The translations under genes and the position numbers were made by a program. A stretch of DNA of 64,000 bases from Anaerolineaceae bacterium (GTDB taxonomy: Bacteria > Chloroflexota > Anaerolineae > Anaerolineales > Anaerolineaceae): assembly GCA_016841365.1 (NCBI GenBank), contig JAENZI010000004.1, forward strand, positions 124,001-188,000, given 5' to 3'. Shown here piece by piece: positions 50,590 through 59,549 of the stretch. The first letter of the stretch is position 1; each line of letters begins with the position of its first letter. The notes under the pieces were generated by a model. It was not told where the DNA came from, searched no databases, and saw nothing but the letters and a program-made list of their open reading frames with translations.

Positions 50590-51789
50590 TTGATTCAATT
50601 ATCACAAAACACTGTCCGATGCGCGATGCTGGCTTCCCAAGGTTTGCTGACCCAGCCTGCCGCCCCGGCTGTCAAAACGGATATTATGCCCGTCATTCGG
50701 CAAATGCAATATCTGCAAATTGACACCATTCAGGCTGTGCGGCGCAGTCAATACCTGGTGCTGTGGAGCCGTTTGGGCGATTTTGACCCTGCCTGGCTGG
50801 ATGAGGTCCATCAATCCGGCGAGCTTTTTGAATATTACGCTCATGCGCTGTGCTACCTGCCAATCGAAGATTACCCGATATTCAGGGGCAGGATGCTGTA
50901 TGATGCGCGTGTTGGTAATCACAGGCGAGATTGGGCACAGGAGCACGCATCCTTTGTTGAGCATGTGCGTTCATATATTACCGAAAACGGTGCAGTCAGT
51001 TCATCAGATTTTGACTCACAAACGGTTTCAACGGGTTGGGGTGATGTAAAACGTGAAAAACTCGCCCTGCAGCACATGTTTTCGACAGGTGAGTTGATGG
51101 TGCCCTACCGCCAGAAATTCAGGCGGTATTATGACCTTCGTGAACGGGTGCTGCCCGATTGGGACGATGCGCGAGCGCTGGATGCTGACACAGCGCTGGA
51201 AGAATTGATCATCAAGACGGTGTATGCCCTGGGGGTGGCCCTTGAGGCGTGGATCCCGGGATATTATTATTTGCTTAAAGGTGGGCTTTCGGAAAAACTT
51301 GAAAGGCTGGTTTCCGAGAGTAGATTGTTGCCTGTGCGGGTTGAGGGTTGGGAGGCTTCTGCTTATGTTCACCCCGACCGAGTCGCTATGGTGGAGTCCT
51401 GCACCAGTGGTGCATTGGTTCCCAGCCACACAACGCTGCTTTCACCCTTTGACCCGCTGGTTTCAGATCGCGATCGGGCATTGACGCTATTTGATTTTGA
51501 TTACCGGCTGGAATGCTTCACGCCTGCGAAGGACAGGATGTATGGTTATTTCTGTTTGCCCATTTTATATCATGACCGTTTGATTGGGCGTTTGGACCCT
51601 AAAGCACACCGCAAGGAAAAGCGAATGGAGATCAAGACGATTTATCTTGAACCCGGTGTGCTGCTTGGTGATCAGATGATAGAAGCGTTAAAAGAAGTCT
51701 TGAACCGTTTCACACACTGGCATGGCATGCATTCTCTTGAGATTGGCGTCACCGATCCGCCGGAACTGCGCGAGGCATTGGTATCATGA
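50590..51789 (+). CDS. AlkX/YcaQ-like DNA glycosylase (winged-helix HTH_42 family)
   Basis: 399 aa of the YcaQ family, which unhooks DNA interstrand crosslinks and removes bulky alkylation. The catalytic QxD motif is Gln43-Ile44-Asp45 in MQYLQIDTIQ. VLWSRLGDFDPAWLDE, FEYYAHALCYLP and LLSPFDPLVSDRDRAL are further family landmarks. It starts with TTG, 9 bases after the small-protein gene; this start is needed to keep the N-terminal LSQNTVR helix. Its stop overlaps the Nudix-GNAT ATG (ATGA), so those genes are coupled. Confidence 0.87.
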   Translation: MIQLSQNTVRCAMLASQGLLTQPAAPAVKTDIMPVIRQMQYLQIDTIQAVRRSQYLVLWSRLGDFDPAWLDEVHQSGELFEYYAHALCYLPIEDYPIFRGRMLYDARVGNHRRDWAQEHASFVEHVRSYITENGAVSSSDFDSQTVSTGWGDVKREKLALQHMFSTGELMVPYRQKFRRYYDLRERVLPDWDDARALDADTALEELIIKTVYALGVALEAWIPGYYYLLKGGLSEKLERLVSESRLLPVRVEGWEASAYVHPDRVAMVESCTSGALVPSHTTLLSPFDPLVSDRDRALTLFDFDYRLECFTPAKDRMYGYFCLPILYHDRLIGRLDPKAHRKEKRMEIKTIYLEPGVLLGDQMIEALKEVLNRFTHWHGMHSLEIGVTDPPELREALVS

Positions 51790-52712
51790 TCCAGCCTGGT
51801 TTCACCTTATGTTTTCTGCTTTACAAAGGGGATGTGCTGATGCTGCATCGGCGGTTCTCGCCCAACCAGGGGTTGTGGAACGGCGTCGGCGGGCATATTG
51901 AGCCGGGAGAGACCGCTCGTGAGGCTGTGATCCGCGAGGTGAGGGAAGAAACCGGTTATGAAATTACAGATCCGGTCTTTGCCGGTCTGCTGACATGGGA
52001 TGGGTTTGAAATCCCGCCTGGCGGGATCGCGATTTTCACAGCCAACGTACCGCATCCGGATTTTGCCAGCAACCACGAGGGTGACCTGGCATGGAAGCCA
52101 AGCGATTGGGCATGTTCAGCACCTGAGGTCGTGGATAACATCCATGTGTTCCTGCCGAGGATTCTCAATGCTAAACCCCCGCAACACTACCACTTCACTT
52201 ATCAAGATGGCGTCCGCATCAGGGATCGAATCTCCTCCCTGCCAGATGATTTTGACCTTGAAATGCCTTACCAGCCAGAACATGGCATAATTGAAGCGCA
52301 GCGCGGCGAATACCTGGTCAGCGGCGACCCGGAGCGTTTACAGATCGACATCATTGAGGAATATCTAAAAAAACATACCTATTGGGGGCAGGGACGCAAC
52401 CGGGCTGTGATTGAGCGCTCCATCCAGAATTCGGTTTGCCTGGGGATCTATCATCATGGCATACAGGTGGCTTTTGCCCGATTGGTCACGGATCGGGCGA
52501 CTTTTGCCTGGTTATGTGATGTGTTTGTGGATGAAGCGCATCGGGGGCAGGGTTTGGGCAAATGGCTGGTGGAAACAGCCTGCGGCTATGTAGATGGGCT
52601 GGAGGTCAGTCAGGTGCTGCTGGCAACCCGAGATGCACAGGGTCTTTATCAAGCCTATGGCGATTTTGAGAATTTGTCTAACCCCGAATCCTATCTGACC
52701 CGGATAAAATAA
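51786..52712 (+). CDS. Fusion of a Nudix hydrolase and a GNAT acetyltransferase
   Basis: 308 aa. The N-terminal Nudix domain (1-150) has a perfect Nudix box: Gly36, Glu42, then REVREETG at 50-57, and the start resembles MutT-type 8-oxo-dGTP or nucleoside diphosphate hydrolases. The C-terminal domain (about 175-305) is a GNAT fold with DVFVDEAHRGQGLGKWLVE. The following gene encodes a stand-alone homologue of this second domain (both have WLTE/WLVE after RGQGLGK and a LATRDA...LY motif). The fusion is unusual. It is translationally coupled to the AlkX-like gene, so a role in dealing with damaged nucleotides is possible. Confidence 0.87.
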   Translation: MIQPGFTLCFLLYKGDVLMLHRRFSPNQGLWNGVGGHIEPGETAREAVIREVREETGYEITDPVFAGLLTWDGFEIPPGGIAIFTANVPHPDFASNHEGDLAWKPSDWACSAPEVVDNIHVFLPRILNAKPPQHYHFTYQDGVRIRDRISSLPDDFDLEMPYQPEHGIIEAQRGEYLVSGDPERLQIDIIEEYLKKHTYWGQGRNRAVIERSIQNSVCLGIYHHGIQVAFARLVTDRATFAWLCDVFVDEAHRGQGLGKWLVETACGYVDGLEVSQVLLATRDAQGLYQAYGDFENLSNPESYLTRIK

Positions 52713-52735
52713 GAAGACGATGGCTCAGGAGAAAC

Positions 52736-53215
52736 ATGATGGAAGTCAAGCGAGATCCATATTGTATCAGTACCGATAAAGAAAAATTGCAGGTAGATGT
52801 GATCCACCGCTACCTGACAGAAGAAGCCTACTGGACAACTGGGCGGACGCGTGAGATGACGGAAAAATCCATCGAGCATTCTCTGTGTTTTGGCGTTTAT
52901 AAAGACGATCAACAAATTGGGTTTGCCCGTGTGGTGACGGATTACACGATCTTCGCTTACCTGTGTGATGTGTTTATCTTATCGGCGTACCAGGGGCAGG
53001 GTCTGGGCAAGTGGTTGACGGAGACCATATTACAAACCCTGGATGAGGAGGGCGTGCGCTGGACGATGCTCGCGACACGCGATGCCCACGAATTGTATGA
53101 GGAATATGGCGGGTTTCAGAAACTATACCTGCCAGAGAAGTGGATGGGCCGGGTCAATCCCCGATTGCTGCGCGGGTCGGGGGAAGGCTACACGGTTCCA
53201 GGCGATGGCATGTAA
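52736..53215 (+). CDS. GNAT acetyltransferase, homologous to the second domain of the preceding protein
   Basis: 159 aa. VDVIHRYLTEEAYWTTGRTREMTEKSI matches the linker-like start of the preceding GNAT domain, and DVFILSAYQGQGLGKWLTE is the acetyl-CoA loop; the C-terminus has LATRDAHELYEEYGGF. Most likely a tandem duplicate of the adjacent domain. The acceptor is unknown; related proteins are often annotated as aminoglycoside- or sialic-acid-type acetyltransferases without proof. AGGAGA precedes an ATG-ATG pair; I use the first. Confidence 0.87.
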   Translation: MMEVKRDPYCISTDKEKLQVDVIHRYLTEEAYWTTGRTREMTEKSIEHSLCFGVYKDDQQIGFARVVTDYTIFAYLCDVFILSAYQGQGLGKWLTETILQTLDEEGVRWTMLATRDAHELYEEYGGFQKLYLPEKWMGRVNPRLLRGSGEGYTVPGDGM

Positions 53216-53363
53216 GTGGAGGATTAGGTTTGCTGCCCATAAAGAAAAATTTGGTATTCTGGGTTATGATTTAATCACTCAAATTTTTGTTTCAATAATC
53301 GAAACGGTTTCATTTTAATTAAGCGAAGACTTTTCTATTCTTTTTGTTGCGGAGGTTAATCAA

Positions 53364-53987
53364 ATGCTCCCATTAGGTGATGACAACTCAAACCGAAGGA
53401 TATTTCCTTTCATAACCTACTTGATCCTGATCGTCAATATTATCGTGTTTTTACTTGAGCTGCAGGGGGGTGATGCCTTTGTTGAAGCCTGGGCTTTTGT
53501 ACCCAGCCGTTTTGCTGCCAATCCCGGGGGGGAAATCGTCAATGTTTTTACATCCATGTTCATGCACGCCGGCTGGATGCACCTGGGCAGCAACATGTTA
53601 TACCTGCTGATCTTTGGAGATAATATTGAAAACCGTTTTGGGCACGGCAAATATTTAATTTTTTACCTGCTGAGCGGTGTGGCTGCGACAGCGCTGCAGA
53701 CCTTCTTCACACTTGGCTCGAACTTACCGATCGTTGGGGCTTCCGGTGCGATTGCTGGGATATTGGGTGCTTATATTGTCCTGTTCCCAACCCGGAGGGT
53801 TAAAGTGTTGTTTATCTTCCGCCTGGCATATCTGCCTGCGATCATTGTGATCGGTGTCTGGTTTATTTTGCAGCTTCTCAATGGGGTTGGTTCATTTGGC
53901 GCTGAAACGCAAACGGGCGGGATTGCCTACATGGCGCATATCGGCGGCTTTGTGGCAGGGTTGGTGTTGACATTGTTCTTTCGGTAA
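53364..53987 (+). CDS. Rhomboid-family intramembrane serine protease
   Basis: 207 aa, six membrane helices. Catalytic Ser127 in GASGAIAGILGAY and His192 in AYMAHIGGFVAG; His73 and Asn77 in HLGSNMLYLL form the oxyanion region. All key residues are present, so it should cleave membrane proteins within the bilayer. The ATG follows GGAGG. It precedes the metK leader; an AAATAACA/TGTTATTT inverted repeat (54020-54045) may end its transcript. Confidence 0.92.
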   Translation: MLPLGDDNSNRRIFPFITYLILIVNIIVFLLELQGGDAFVEAWAFVPSRFAANPGGEIVNVFTSMFMHAGWMHLGSNMLYLLIFGDNIENRFGHGKYLIFYLLSGVAATALQTFFTLGSNLPIVGASGAIAGILGAYIVLFPTRRVKVLFIFRLAYLPAIIVIGVWFILQLLNGVGSFGAETQTGGIAYMAHIGGFVAGLVLTLFFR

Positions 53988-54042
53988 GCTGGCTGGCTGA
54001 ATTTCACCTTAGCACACTCAAATAACAAATAAGGGCCTGTTA

Positions 54043-54071
54043 TTTGCATTTAACGGGTTTGGTGTTATAAT
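54043..54071 (+). promoter_or_regulatory. Promoter of the metK leader
   Basis: TATAAT at 54066-54071 with TTTGCA at 54043-54048, 17-base spacer. Transcription should begin about 30 bases before the riboswitch. Confidence 0.6.
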
Positions 54072-54104
54072 CCCAGCGTAAATGAATTGAATAGCCCTAT
54101 GCGG

Positions 54105-54270
<166 letters not shown>

Positions 54271-54294
54271 AACGAGACATGGAGGTTCTCAAAT

Positions 54295-55506
54295 ATGACG
54301 TTGACTTTTATGAATCTACCCAAATACTTATTTACCTCAGAATCGGTCACTGAAGGACACCCGGACAAGCTGTGTGACCAGGTTAGTGATGCTGTTTTGG
54401 ACGAACTGATCCGGCAGGATCCCTTTTCACGGGTGGCTTGTGAATGCGCAACCAAGACAGGTTTTGTTCTGGCAATGGGCGAGATCACAACCACGGGCTT
54501 TGCTGATTTTGATAAATTAGTACGTGAAGTGGTTATTGGGATTGGCTATGACCGGGCAAAGAAAGGTTTTGACGGTGCAACCTGCGGTGTGATGGTGGCA
54601 TTGGCGAACCAATCCCCGGATATTGCGATGGGCGTTGATAGGGCCAAGGAAGCCAAAGAAGGCCAGATGAGCGAGGATGAACTCGAAGCGATTGGCGCGG
54701 GTGACCAGGGTATGATGTTTGGCTACGCCTGCAATGAAACCGATGTTTTGATGCCAATGCCGATCTATTACGCCCATAAGCTGACACGCCGCTTGGCGGA
54801 TGCAAGACGTGCCAATGACCTGGATTTTCTCTGGCCGGATGGCAAAAGCCAGGTGACGGTGGAATATGAATATGGTAAACCCAAACGCATCCACACCGTA
54901 CTGATTAGCACCCAGCATTCGCCGGATGTGACCCAGGAACAAATCCGTGAGGGTGTGATCGAGGAGATCATCAAACCGATCCTTCCGGCAGACCTGGTGG
55001 ATGAGGATATGCTTGTGTATGTCAACCCCACCGGCCGGTTTGTGGTGGGCGGCCCAATGGGCGATGCTGGTGTGACTGGGCGTAAGATCATCGTTGATAC
55101 CTATGGCGGTATGGGGCGGCACGGCGGCGGCGCTTTCAGTGGGAAAGACCCGACAAAAGTTGACCGTTCCGGTGCCTATGCAGCCCGTTGGGTGGCAAAA
55201 AACGTGGTTGCCGCTGGTTTGGCTGACCGCTGTGAAGTCCAGGTGGCGTATGCCATCGGGATGGCACGTCCCCTCTCGGTCAATGTGGAAACCTTCGGCA
55301 CGGGTAAAATTGATGACACAAAAATTGCGGCATTGATCAATGAACATTTCGATCTGCGGCCAGGTGCGATCATTCGAGACCTGGATCTGCGCCGCCCGAT
55401 CTATCAGAAGTTGGCTGCTTATGGGCATTTTGGCCGCGATGACCTGGATTTGACCTGGGAAAAGACGAACAAGGCGGAATTGCTGCGAGACGCGGCAGGA
55501 TTATAG
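54295..55506 (+). CDS. metK: S-adenosylmethionine synthase
   Basis: 403-aa enzyme that makes SAM from methionine and ATP. Motifs [17 protein letters not shown] at the N-terminus, [12 protein letters not shown], and [16 protein letters not shown] (the P-loop-like phosphate site) are all intact. Length is normal. GGAGG precedes the ATG. It is controlled by the SAM-I riboswitch and ended by a strong terminator. It is the likely SAM source for the methyltransferases and the SAM hydrolase in this window. Confidence 0.97.
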   Translation: MTLTFMNLPKYLFTSESVTEGHPDKLCDQVSDAVLDELIRQDPFSRVACECATKTGFVLAMGEITTTGFADFDKLVREVVIGIGYDRAKKGFDGATCGVMVALANQSPDIAMGVDRAKEAKEGQMSEDELEAIGAGDQGMMFGYACNETDVLMPMPIYYAHKLTRRLADARRANDLDFLWPDGKSQVTVEYEYGKPKRIHTVLISTQHSPDVTQEQIREGVIEEIIKPILPADLVDEDMLVYVNPTGRFVVGGPMGDAGVTGRKIIVDTYGGMGRHGGGAFSGKDPTKVDRSGAYAARWVAKNVVAAGLADRCEVQVAYAIGMARPLSVNVETFGTGKIDDTKIAALINEHFDLRPGAIIRDLDLRRPIYQKLAAYGHFGRDDLDLTWEKTNKAELLRDAAGL

Positions 55507-55535
55507 AAAGAATTTTATTTTATTGTTGAATGTAG

Positions 55536-55560
55536 GGGCTCGGCATGCCGAGCCCTTTTT
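55536..55560 (+). terminator. Intrinsic terminator after metK
   Basis: 8-bp stem GGGCTCGG / CCGAGCCC with a CATG loop, then TTTTT. Confidence 0.92.
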
Positions 55561-55592
55561 GTATTCCGGCTTGGCTGGTGTCCTTCTGTTCT

Positions 55593-55612
55593 CGCTGGTG
55601 TCCTCACCAGCG
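55593..55612. repeat. REP-like hairpin next to the RAYT gene
   Basis: Perfect 8-bp stem CGCTGGTG / CACCAGCG with loop TCCT. The surrounding 28 bases (55588-55615) recur at 56294-56321 with one change. A half copy (GCTGGTGTCCT) lies at 55574-55584. Confidence 0.75.
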
Positions 55613-55623
55613 ATGATTTTCAC

Positions 55624-56178
55624 CTATCCCTCGTCATCCTCCTGGATATCGAGCGTTATTGGAATTTCCCCTTCTTCGCCATTTAACCAATACCCGGCTG
55701 AAGAGTGTACCCAATCTTCTGGCAGCCGGACATATCCCTTTCTGACCGGATTCTCATGGATATAATTCACTTTCTGATGGAAAAATTTTTCACTTACTAA
55801 GCCTTCAGCATGCCAGCCTGATTGCCATACCTGTCTTTTCCGATCATTCAAATGGGTATTGTGGATCACCAGTGATAATGATTCTGGAAGCGCCTTGTCA
55901 ATATAATCGGCTAAATTGTGTCCCGAAAATTTTCTAAAGGCTGTCAAAGTTTCTTGCAGTCGAGAATTATTGAATTTTGAATCGGAAACAACCATGTGAA
56001 TATGATTGGGCATGATCACATAAGCATATAACTTAAGATGTTTATTAGTGATGCAAAATCGTAAACAAGCGGTGATGATTTTAATTGGTTCGGGATTTAT
56101 AAATACAGGGAGCCAATCTACCATTGTGAAGGTCACAAAATAAACATACACACCGGGCATAAATTTATAAGAGTCCAT
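55624..56178 (-). CDS. REP-associated tyrosine transposase (RAYT, Y1 family)
   Basis: 184-aa single-domain HUH nuclease of the IS200-like Y1 family. The metal motif is His59-x-His61 in IMPNHIHMVVS, and the catalytic Tyr139 is in KVNYIHENPVRKG, the RAYT signature. Such proteins cut single-stranded DNA at REP hairpins and spread or maintain them. Here REP-like hairpins lie 11 bases past the stop codon and again upstream of the start, as expected for a RAYT with its own repeats. It looks intact. Confidence 0.9.
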   Translation of the reverse strand: MDSYKFMPGVYVYFVTFTMVDWLPVFINPEPIKIITACLRFCITNKHLKLYAYVIMPNHIHMVVSDSKFNNSRLQETLTAFRKFSGHNLADYIDKALPESLSLVIHNTHLNDRKRQVWQSGWHAEGLVSEKFFHQKVNYIHENPVRKGYVRLPEDWVHSSAGYWLNGEEGEIPITLDIQEDDEG

Positions 56179-56253
56179 GAAATAATTATATTTTGAAATT
56201 CGTGTAATTTTTGTGATTTATTCTTATTGGTTTACATTCTAGTGTTGTTGTAA

Positions 56254-56370
56254 CCGGCGCACGGTCAGGAGACCGGCGCGAACTGAATATTGCGTTCTCG
56301 GTGGTGTCCTCACCAGCGATGTGCCATATAGCGCACGGTCAGGAGACCGGCTTCAACGAAGACCGGCGCG
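56254..56370. repeat. Cluster of REP-like hairpins in alternating orientation (BIME-like)
   Basis: Three hairpins in 96 bases: CGGTC-AGGA-GACCG at 56262-56275, CGGTGGTG-TCCT-CACCAGCG at 56299-56318 (one mismatch), and CGGTC-AGGA-GACCG at 56336-56349, plus a half copy GACCGGCGCG at 56361-56370. The loop AGGA is the reverse complement of TCCT, so the units alternate in direction as in bacterial BIMEs. This fills the gap between the RAYT gene and the next gene. Confidence 0.8.
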
Positions 56371-56384
56371 AAGGAAGGTTGGTT

Positions 56385-57347
56385 TCAGCCGAGCAAGTGG
56401 GTTTGATATTTGCCTGCAAATAATGCCGGGCCACCGCCCGTATGCCAGAACAGGACGGTGTCTGTTGCCTCAAAGAATCCCTTTCGGATCAGGTCGATTA
56501 AGCCAGCGGCAGCGCGACCGGTGTAAACAGGATCCAGGAGCAGGGCTTCTCGTTTGGCAAATAGTTGAATGGCTTCGATTTCCGCATCGCCCATGATGGC
56601 ATATCCTTCACCTGTGTAATCATCGTTGACCTGGATGTCAGCTGGCGAAAAAGTCCGATTTTCACCGATGGATTCGGCTAATTGTGTTGCCAGCTTGGCA
56701 ATGGTGGCCTTCAGCTGATCTGCCGGTTCATCTACGCTGATGCCGAGGATCTTGCCGTTGAAACCGCTCAACCGGGCGCCGACCAGCATGCCTGCCTGGG
56801 TGCCGCCGGAGGAACTGGGGAAAACGATCCAGTCTGGGTGGATATTTTGTTCTGCCAGTTCGAGCATGGCATTCACATAGCCCAACGCGCCAATCGTGTT
56901 TGATCCGCCATAAGGGATCAGATACGGCTTTCGCCCCTGGGATTGCGCCGCCTGGAAGACCTCGTCCAGCTTAACCGTGACATTGTCTCTATGGGTGAAG
57001 ACCACTTCTGCCCCCAGCAGATAGTGCAGCAAATGATTGCCGTCTGGCGGGTCTGGCGGATCACCGAACAAGACCAGGATGCAGCCCATACCGAAACGCG
57101 CAGCGGCAGCCACGGTTTGCCGGCAATGATTGGATTGCACCGCCCCGGCGGTAATCAGGGTGTCGGCGCCCTGTTCGCGGGCATCCGCCATCAGGTATTC
57201 CAGCTTGCGGATCTTATTGCCGCCGAAAGCCAGCCCGGTCTGATCATCGCGTTTGACGAGCAGTCTCGGCCCTTTAAGCGTTGCCGAAAGCCTGGGTAAG
57301 TCTTCAACCGGGGTGGGCAAATGTGCAAAATGGAGTCGGTTTTTCAT
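56385..57347 (-). CDS. D-cysteine desulfhydrase / ACC deaminase family PLP enzyme
   Basis: 320-aa PLP enzyme. GNKIRKLEYL holds the Schiff-base Lys45, QSNHCRQT (71-78) is the substrate-site SNH motif, and SSSGGTQAGMLVGARL binds the PLP phosphate. Family members degrade D-cysteine to pyruvate, H2S and ammonia, or open ACC; the D-cysteine type is favoured. The ATG at 57347 overlaps the stop of the FemX-like gene (ATGA), which settles the start, so it is the last gene of the FemX operon. That suggests a link to wall amino acids, but no direct evidence exists. Confidence 0.85.
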   Translation of the reverse strand: MKNRLHFAHLPTPVEDLPRLSATLKGPRLLVKRDDQTGLAFGGNKIRKLEYLMADAREQGADTLITAGAVQSNHCRQTVAAAARFGMGCILVLFGDPPDPPDGNHLLHYLLGAEVVFTHRDNVTVKLDEVFQAAQSQGRKPYLIPYGGSNTIGALGYVNAMLELAEQNIHPDWIVFPSSSGGTQAGMLVGARLSGFNGKILGISVDEPADQLKATIAKLATQLAESIGENRTFSPADIQVNDDYTGEGYAIMGDAEIEAIQLFAKREALLLDPVYTGRAAAGLIDLIRKGFFEATDTVLFWHTGGGPALFAGKYQTHLLG

Positions 57348-58459
57348 GTGTTCATACTCCTCTTGGTTGTTGATTTTCCCCTCCGGCGCATCCAACCCAG
57401 AATGCGGGGGAGGACCTGGTGATACAACTTGTAGATCAACGGGCGGACCGGATAGTCCCAGGCGCCCAGGGTTCTGACGACCTGCCCGCCAAAACCATCT
57501 TTAAAGCGATAGACGCCCCATAATGGGTCATCTTCTGTAAACTCATCCGGTGCCCCCCACATATCGTAGGCATGGCAGCCAGCGGCTTTGGCTCGCCGCA
57601 TCGCCTCCCACTGTAAACGGTAGTTGAACATCTTCTCGCGGTGCTCGTCGAGGGACATGCCATGGATGTACCACGCCCGTCCGCCAAAGCGGAAGATGAC
57701 CACGGCACCGACGGCTTGTCCTTCCACTTCTGCAATCAGGGGTTCAGCGAGGCCGACTTCAAATAATGCCCCCCAGACGGTCTCGTAATAGCCTTTGTGG
57801 CGGATTAGAAAGTCATCGCGCACCGCGGTGTGGGCATACATTTGATAAAGCAAATCAATATCACTTGTATCGCCAGCACGAACAGTAACCTCCCTTCTTT
57901 TTGCCAGGCGGATGTTGTAACGCGTTTTGGACTTCATGCGCATCAACATCTCATCCTCTTCAGGCGTCAGGTCTACCACAACCGTATTGCGGAATTGGAT
58001 TTGCTCATCTGAGAACTGCCAGCCATTGGTTTGGAGTAATCCACGTACTGCAATGCCGTCAGAAGTTTCTCGCGCATCGGGTTCCCCGGGGATGCCGTAG
58101 CCAGTGGGGAGGTCAGGATCAATTTTGAGGAAGATTGCCCGATTTTTTCGGGCGAAATTTTGCAGGTCTGCGATTACCCGGCTGGAAAGTTCGCTGTCTG
58201 ACCAATCCAGCAAAGGGCCGCGCGGGGCGTACATCACGCTTAACGCCATGAAGGATGCTTGATGTATCACCTTGCGCTGGAGCACCAAACAGGCTGCAAT
58301 GGTTTGACCCGTGTCATTCTGCCAGAAGAGGTAATGCGGCTGCCACCCAAATTGCGACTTTACAAGGCCCCACTGTTGGGTTTGTAAGGCGTGTGCACCG
58401 GGCAGGTGTTCAATCTGCTCGTTCCATTGTGCAGCATCTGAGGTGGTGATCAATTTCAA
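57344..58459 (-). CDS. FemX/FemAB-like peptidyltransferase (lipid II aminoacyltransferase family)
   Basis: 371 aa, two GNAT-like halves of the FemAB fold: QTQQWGLVKSQFGWQPHYLF (first), FLKIDPDLP, then MRMKSKTRYNIRLAKRREVTV (the hallmark of this family), HGMSLDEHREKMFNYRLQWEAM and AYDMWGAPDE. Such enzymes add amino acids from tRNA to lipid II peptides. I place the start at TTG 58459, since AAGGAG lies 6 bases before it; the ATG at 58501 would overlap the upstream paralogue. The downstream D-cysteine desulfhydrase gene overlaps by 4 bases. The helical tRNA-arm insertion of FemA is missing, as in many environmental homologues. Confidence 0.85.
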   Translation of the reverse strand: MKLITTSDAAQWNEQIEHLPGAHALQTQQWGLVKSQFGWQPHYLFWQNDTGQTIAACLVLQRKVIHQASFMALSVMYAPRGPLLDWSDSELSSRVIADLQNFARKNRAIFLKIDPDLPTGYGIPGEPDARETSDGIAVRGLLQTNGWQFSDEQIQFRNTVVVDLTPEEDEMLMRMKSKTRYNIRLAKRREVTVRAGDTSDIDLLYQMYAHTAVRDDFLIRHKGYYETVWGALFEVGLAEPLIAEVEGQAVGAVVIFRFGGRAWYIHGMSLDEHREKMFNYRLQWEAMRRAKAAGCHAYDMWGAPDEFTEDDPLWGVYRFKDGFGGQVVRTLGAWDYPVRPLIYKLYHQVLPRILGWMRRRGKSTTKRSMNT

Positions 58460-58479
58460 ATAGCGCTCCTTAAGTTGAT

Positions 58480-59469
58480 TTAATTGGATCGTCCAGCCCA
58501 TAGCTGATAGGCTTTATAAAGCAGCGGCCGATAGACGCGGTCCCAGGTGCCAATGGTTCTATGGACCTTGCCGCCGAAGCCCCTTTTGAAGCGATAAACG
58601 CCCCACAAGCCGTCCGAGCGATCCAGGAAGTGGTCTTCAAGGTAGGTTTCAGGGTGATCTGGGATGCCCCACAAATCGTATGTTTCACAGCCTTTGTCTT
58701 TTGCCCAGCGCATGGCTTCCCATTGCAACAGGTAGGTGGGCATGCGGCTGCGCTCTTTTTCAGTTGACGCTCCATACAGATACCAGGCGGTCTGGTGATG
58801 TGCGAATGCCATCAATCCCGCCAGCGGCTGTCCTTCAAATTCTGCGATCAACAATACACACTTCCCCTGGGGGGCAAACAGGTCATAGGCACGCTGATAA
58901 TATTCGAGGCTGTGGATTTCAAATTCATCACGAGCTCCAGTGGTCAGGCTCATGCGATGGAAGGTTCCTACATCATCGCTTTGTCGAACGGTGACATCTT
59001 TGCGCTCTGCCAGGCGGATGTTGTAACGCGTTTTGGATTTCATCGCCATCAGGATATCTTCTTCTGAGGGACGCAAGTCAACAAGGATCGTGCGGGGCGG
59101 TTGTGTGGATTGAGGGGTCTCTTGAAAGCCGGGTAATTGCTCCGGGATGAAGTCTTCCGGCATGGGCTCCCAAATTTCTGGCTCTACCCGTAAAAAAACA
59201 GCATGCTCCTTTTTGCAGAGCGAATCAACCGCCGGCCAAAGTGCATTCCAGTCGCCTTCGCCGACCGGCCCCCTGGGAATGTAAGCCACGCTCGCCCCGA
59301 ATGGCAGATGGCGGAACAACACCATCGCGCCGAGTTCATCCTGGCGGATGAAACGCGGTGACCACCCAAAGCTTGCTTTCAGGTTCGCCCAGGCGGAGGT
59401 TTGGAGGATGTGCGAGTAGGGATGTTGTTCGATAAAGACGTCCCATTCCTGCGGTGTCAATAAATCCAT
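58480..59469 (-). CDS. FemX/FemAB-like peptidyltransferase, paralogue of the next gene
   Basis: 329 aa with the same architecture as its downstream neighbour: LQTSAWANLKASFGWSPRF, VFLRVEPEIWEP, MAMKSKTRYNIRLAERKDVTV, YGASTEKERSRMPTYLLQWEAM and TYDLWGIPD. Both end with a YRFKxGFGGxVxRTxGxWDxxxRPLxYK pattern. Two copies suggest stepwise building of a two-residue or longer interpeptide bridge, or different substrates. It lies 80 bases after the polysaccharide gene at 59550 on the same strand and starts the FemX-FemX-desulfhydrase run. Confidence 0.87.
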   Translation of the reverse strand: MDLLTPQEWDVFIEQHPYSHILQTSAWANLKASFGWSPRFIRQDELGAMVLFRHLPFGASVAYIPRGPVGEGDWNALWPAVDSLCKKEHAVFLRVEPEIWEPMPEDFIPEQLPGFQETPQSTQPPRTILVDLRPSEEDILMAMKSKTRYNIRLAERKDVTVRQSDDVGTFHRMSLTTGARDEFEIHSLEYYQRAYDLFAPQGKCVLLIAEFEGQPLAGLMAFAHHQTAWYLYGASTEKERSRMPTYLLQWEAMRWAKDKGCETYDLWGIPDHPETYLEDHFLDRSDGLWGVYRFKRGFGGKVHRTIGTWDRVYRPLLYKAYQLWAGRSN

Positions 59470-59549
59470 AATGTCCTTAAAACCGTTGAGATTGCCAGCT
59501 CAGATGGCAATACCCGTTAAGTAAGTTTAATTTTAATGACCTTGAAAAA

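Noticed and set aside
54517-55428. Long open frame (about 300 codons) antisense to metK
   Set aside because: metK is certain and complete on the other strand; the antisense frame has no start signal and no recognisable domain, and reflects third-position base bias.
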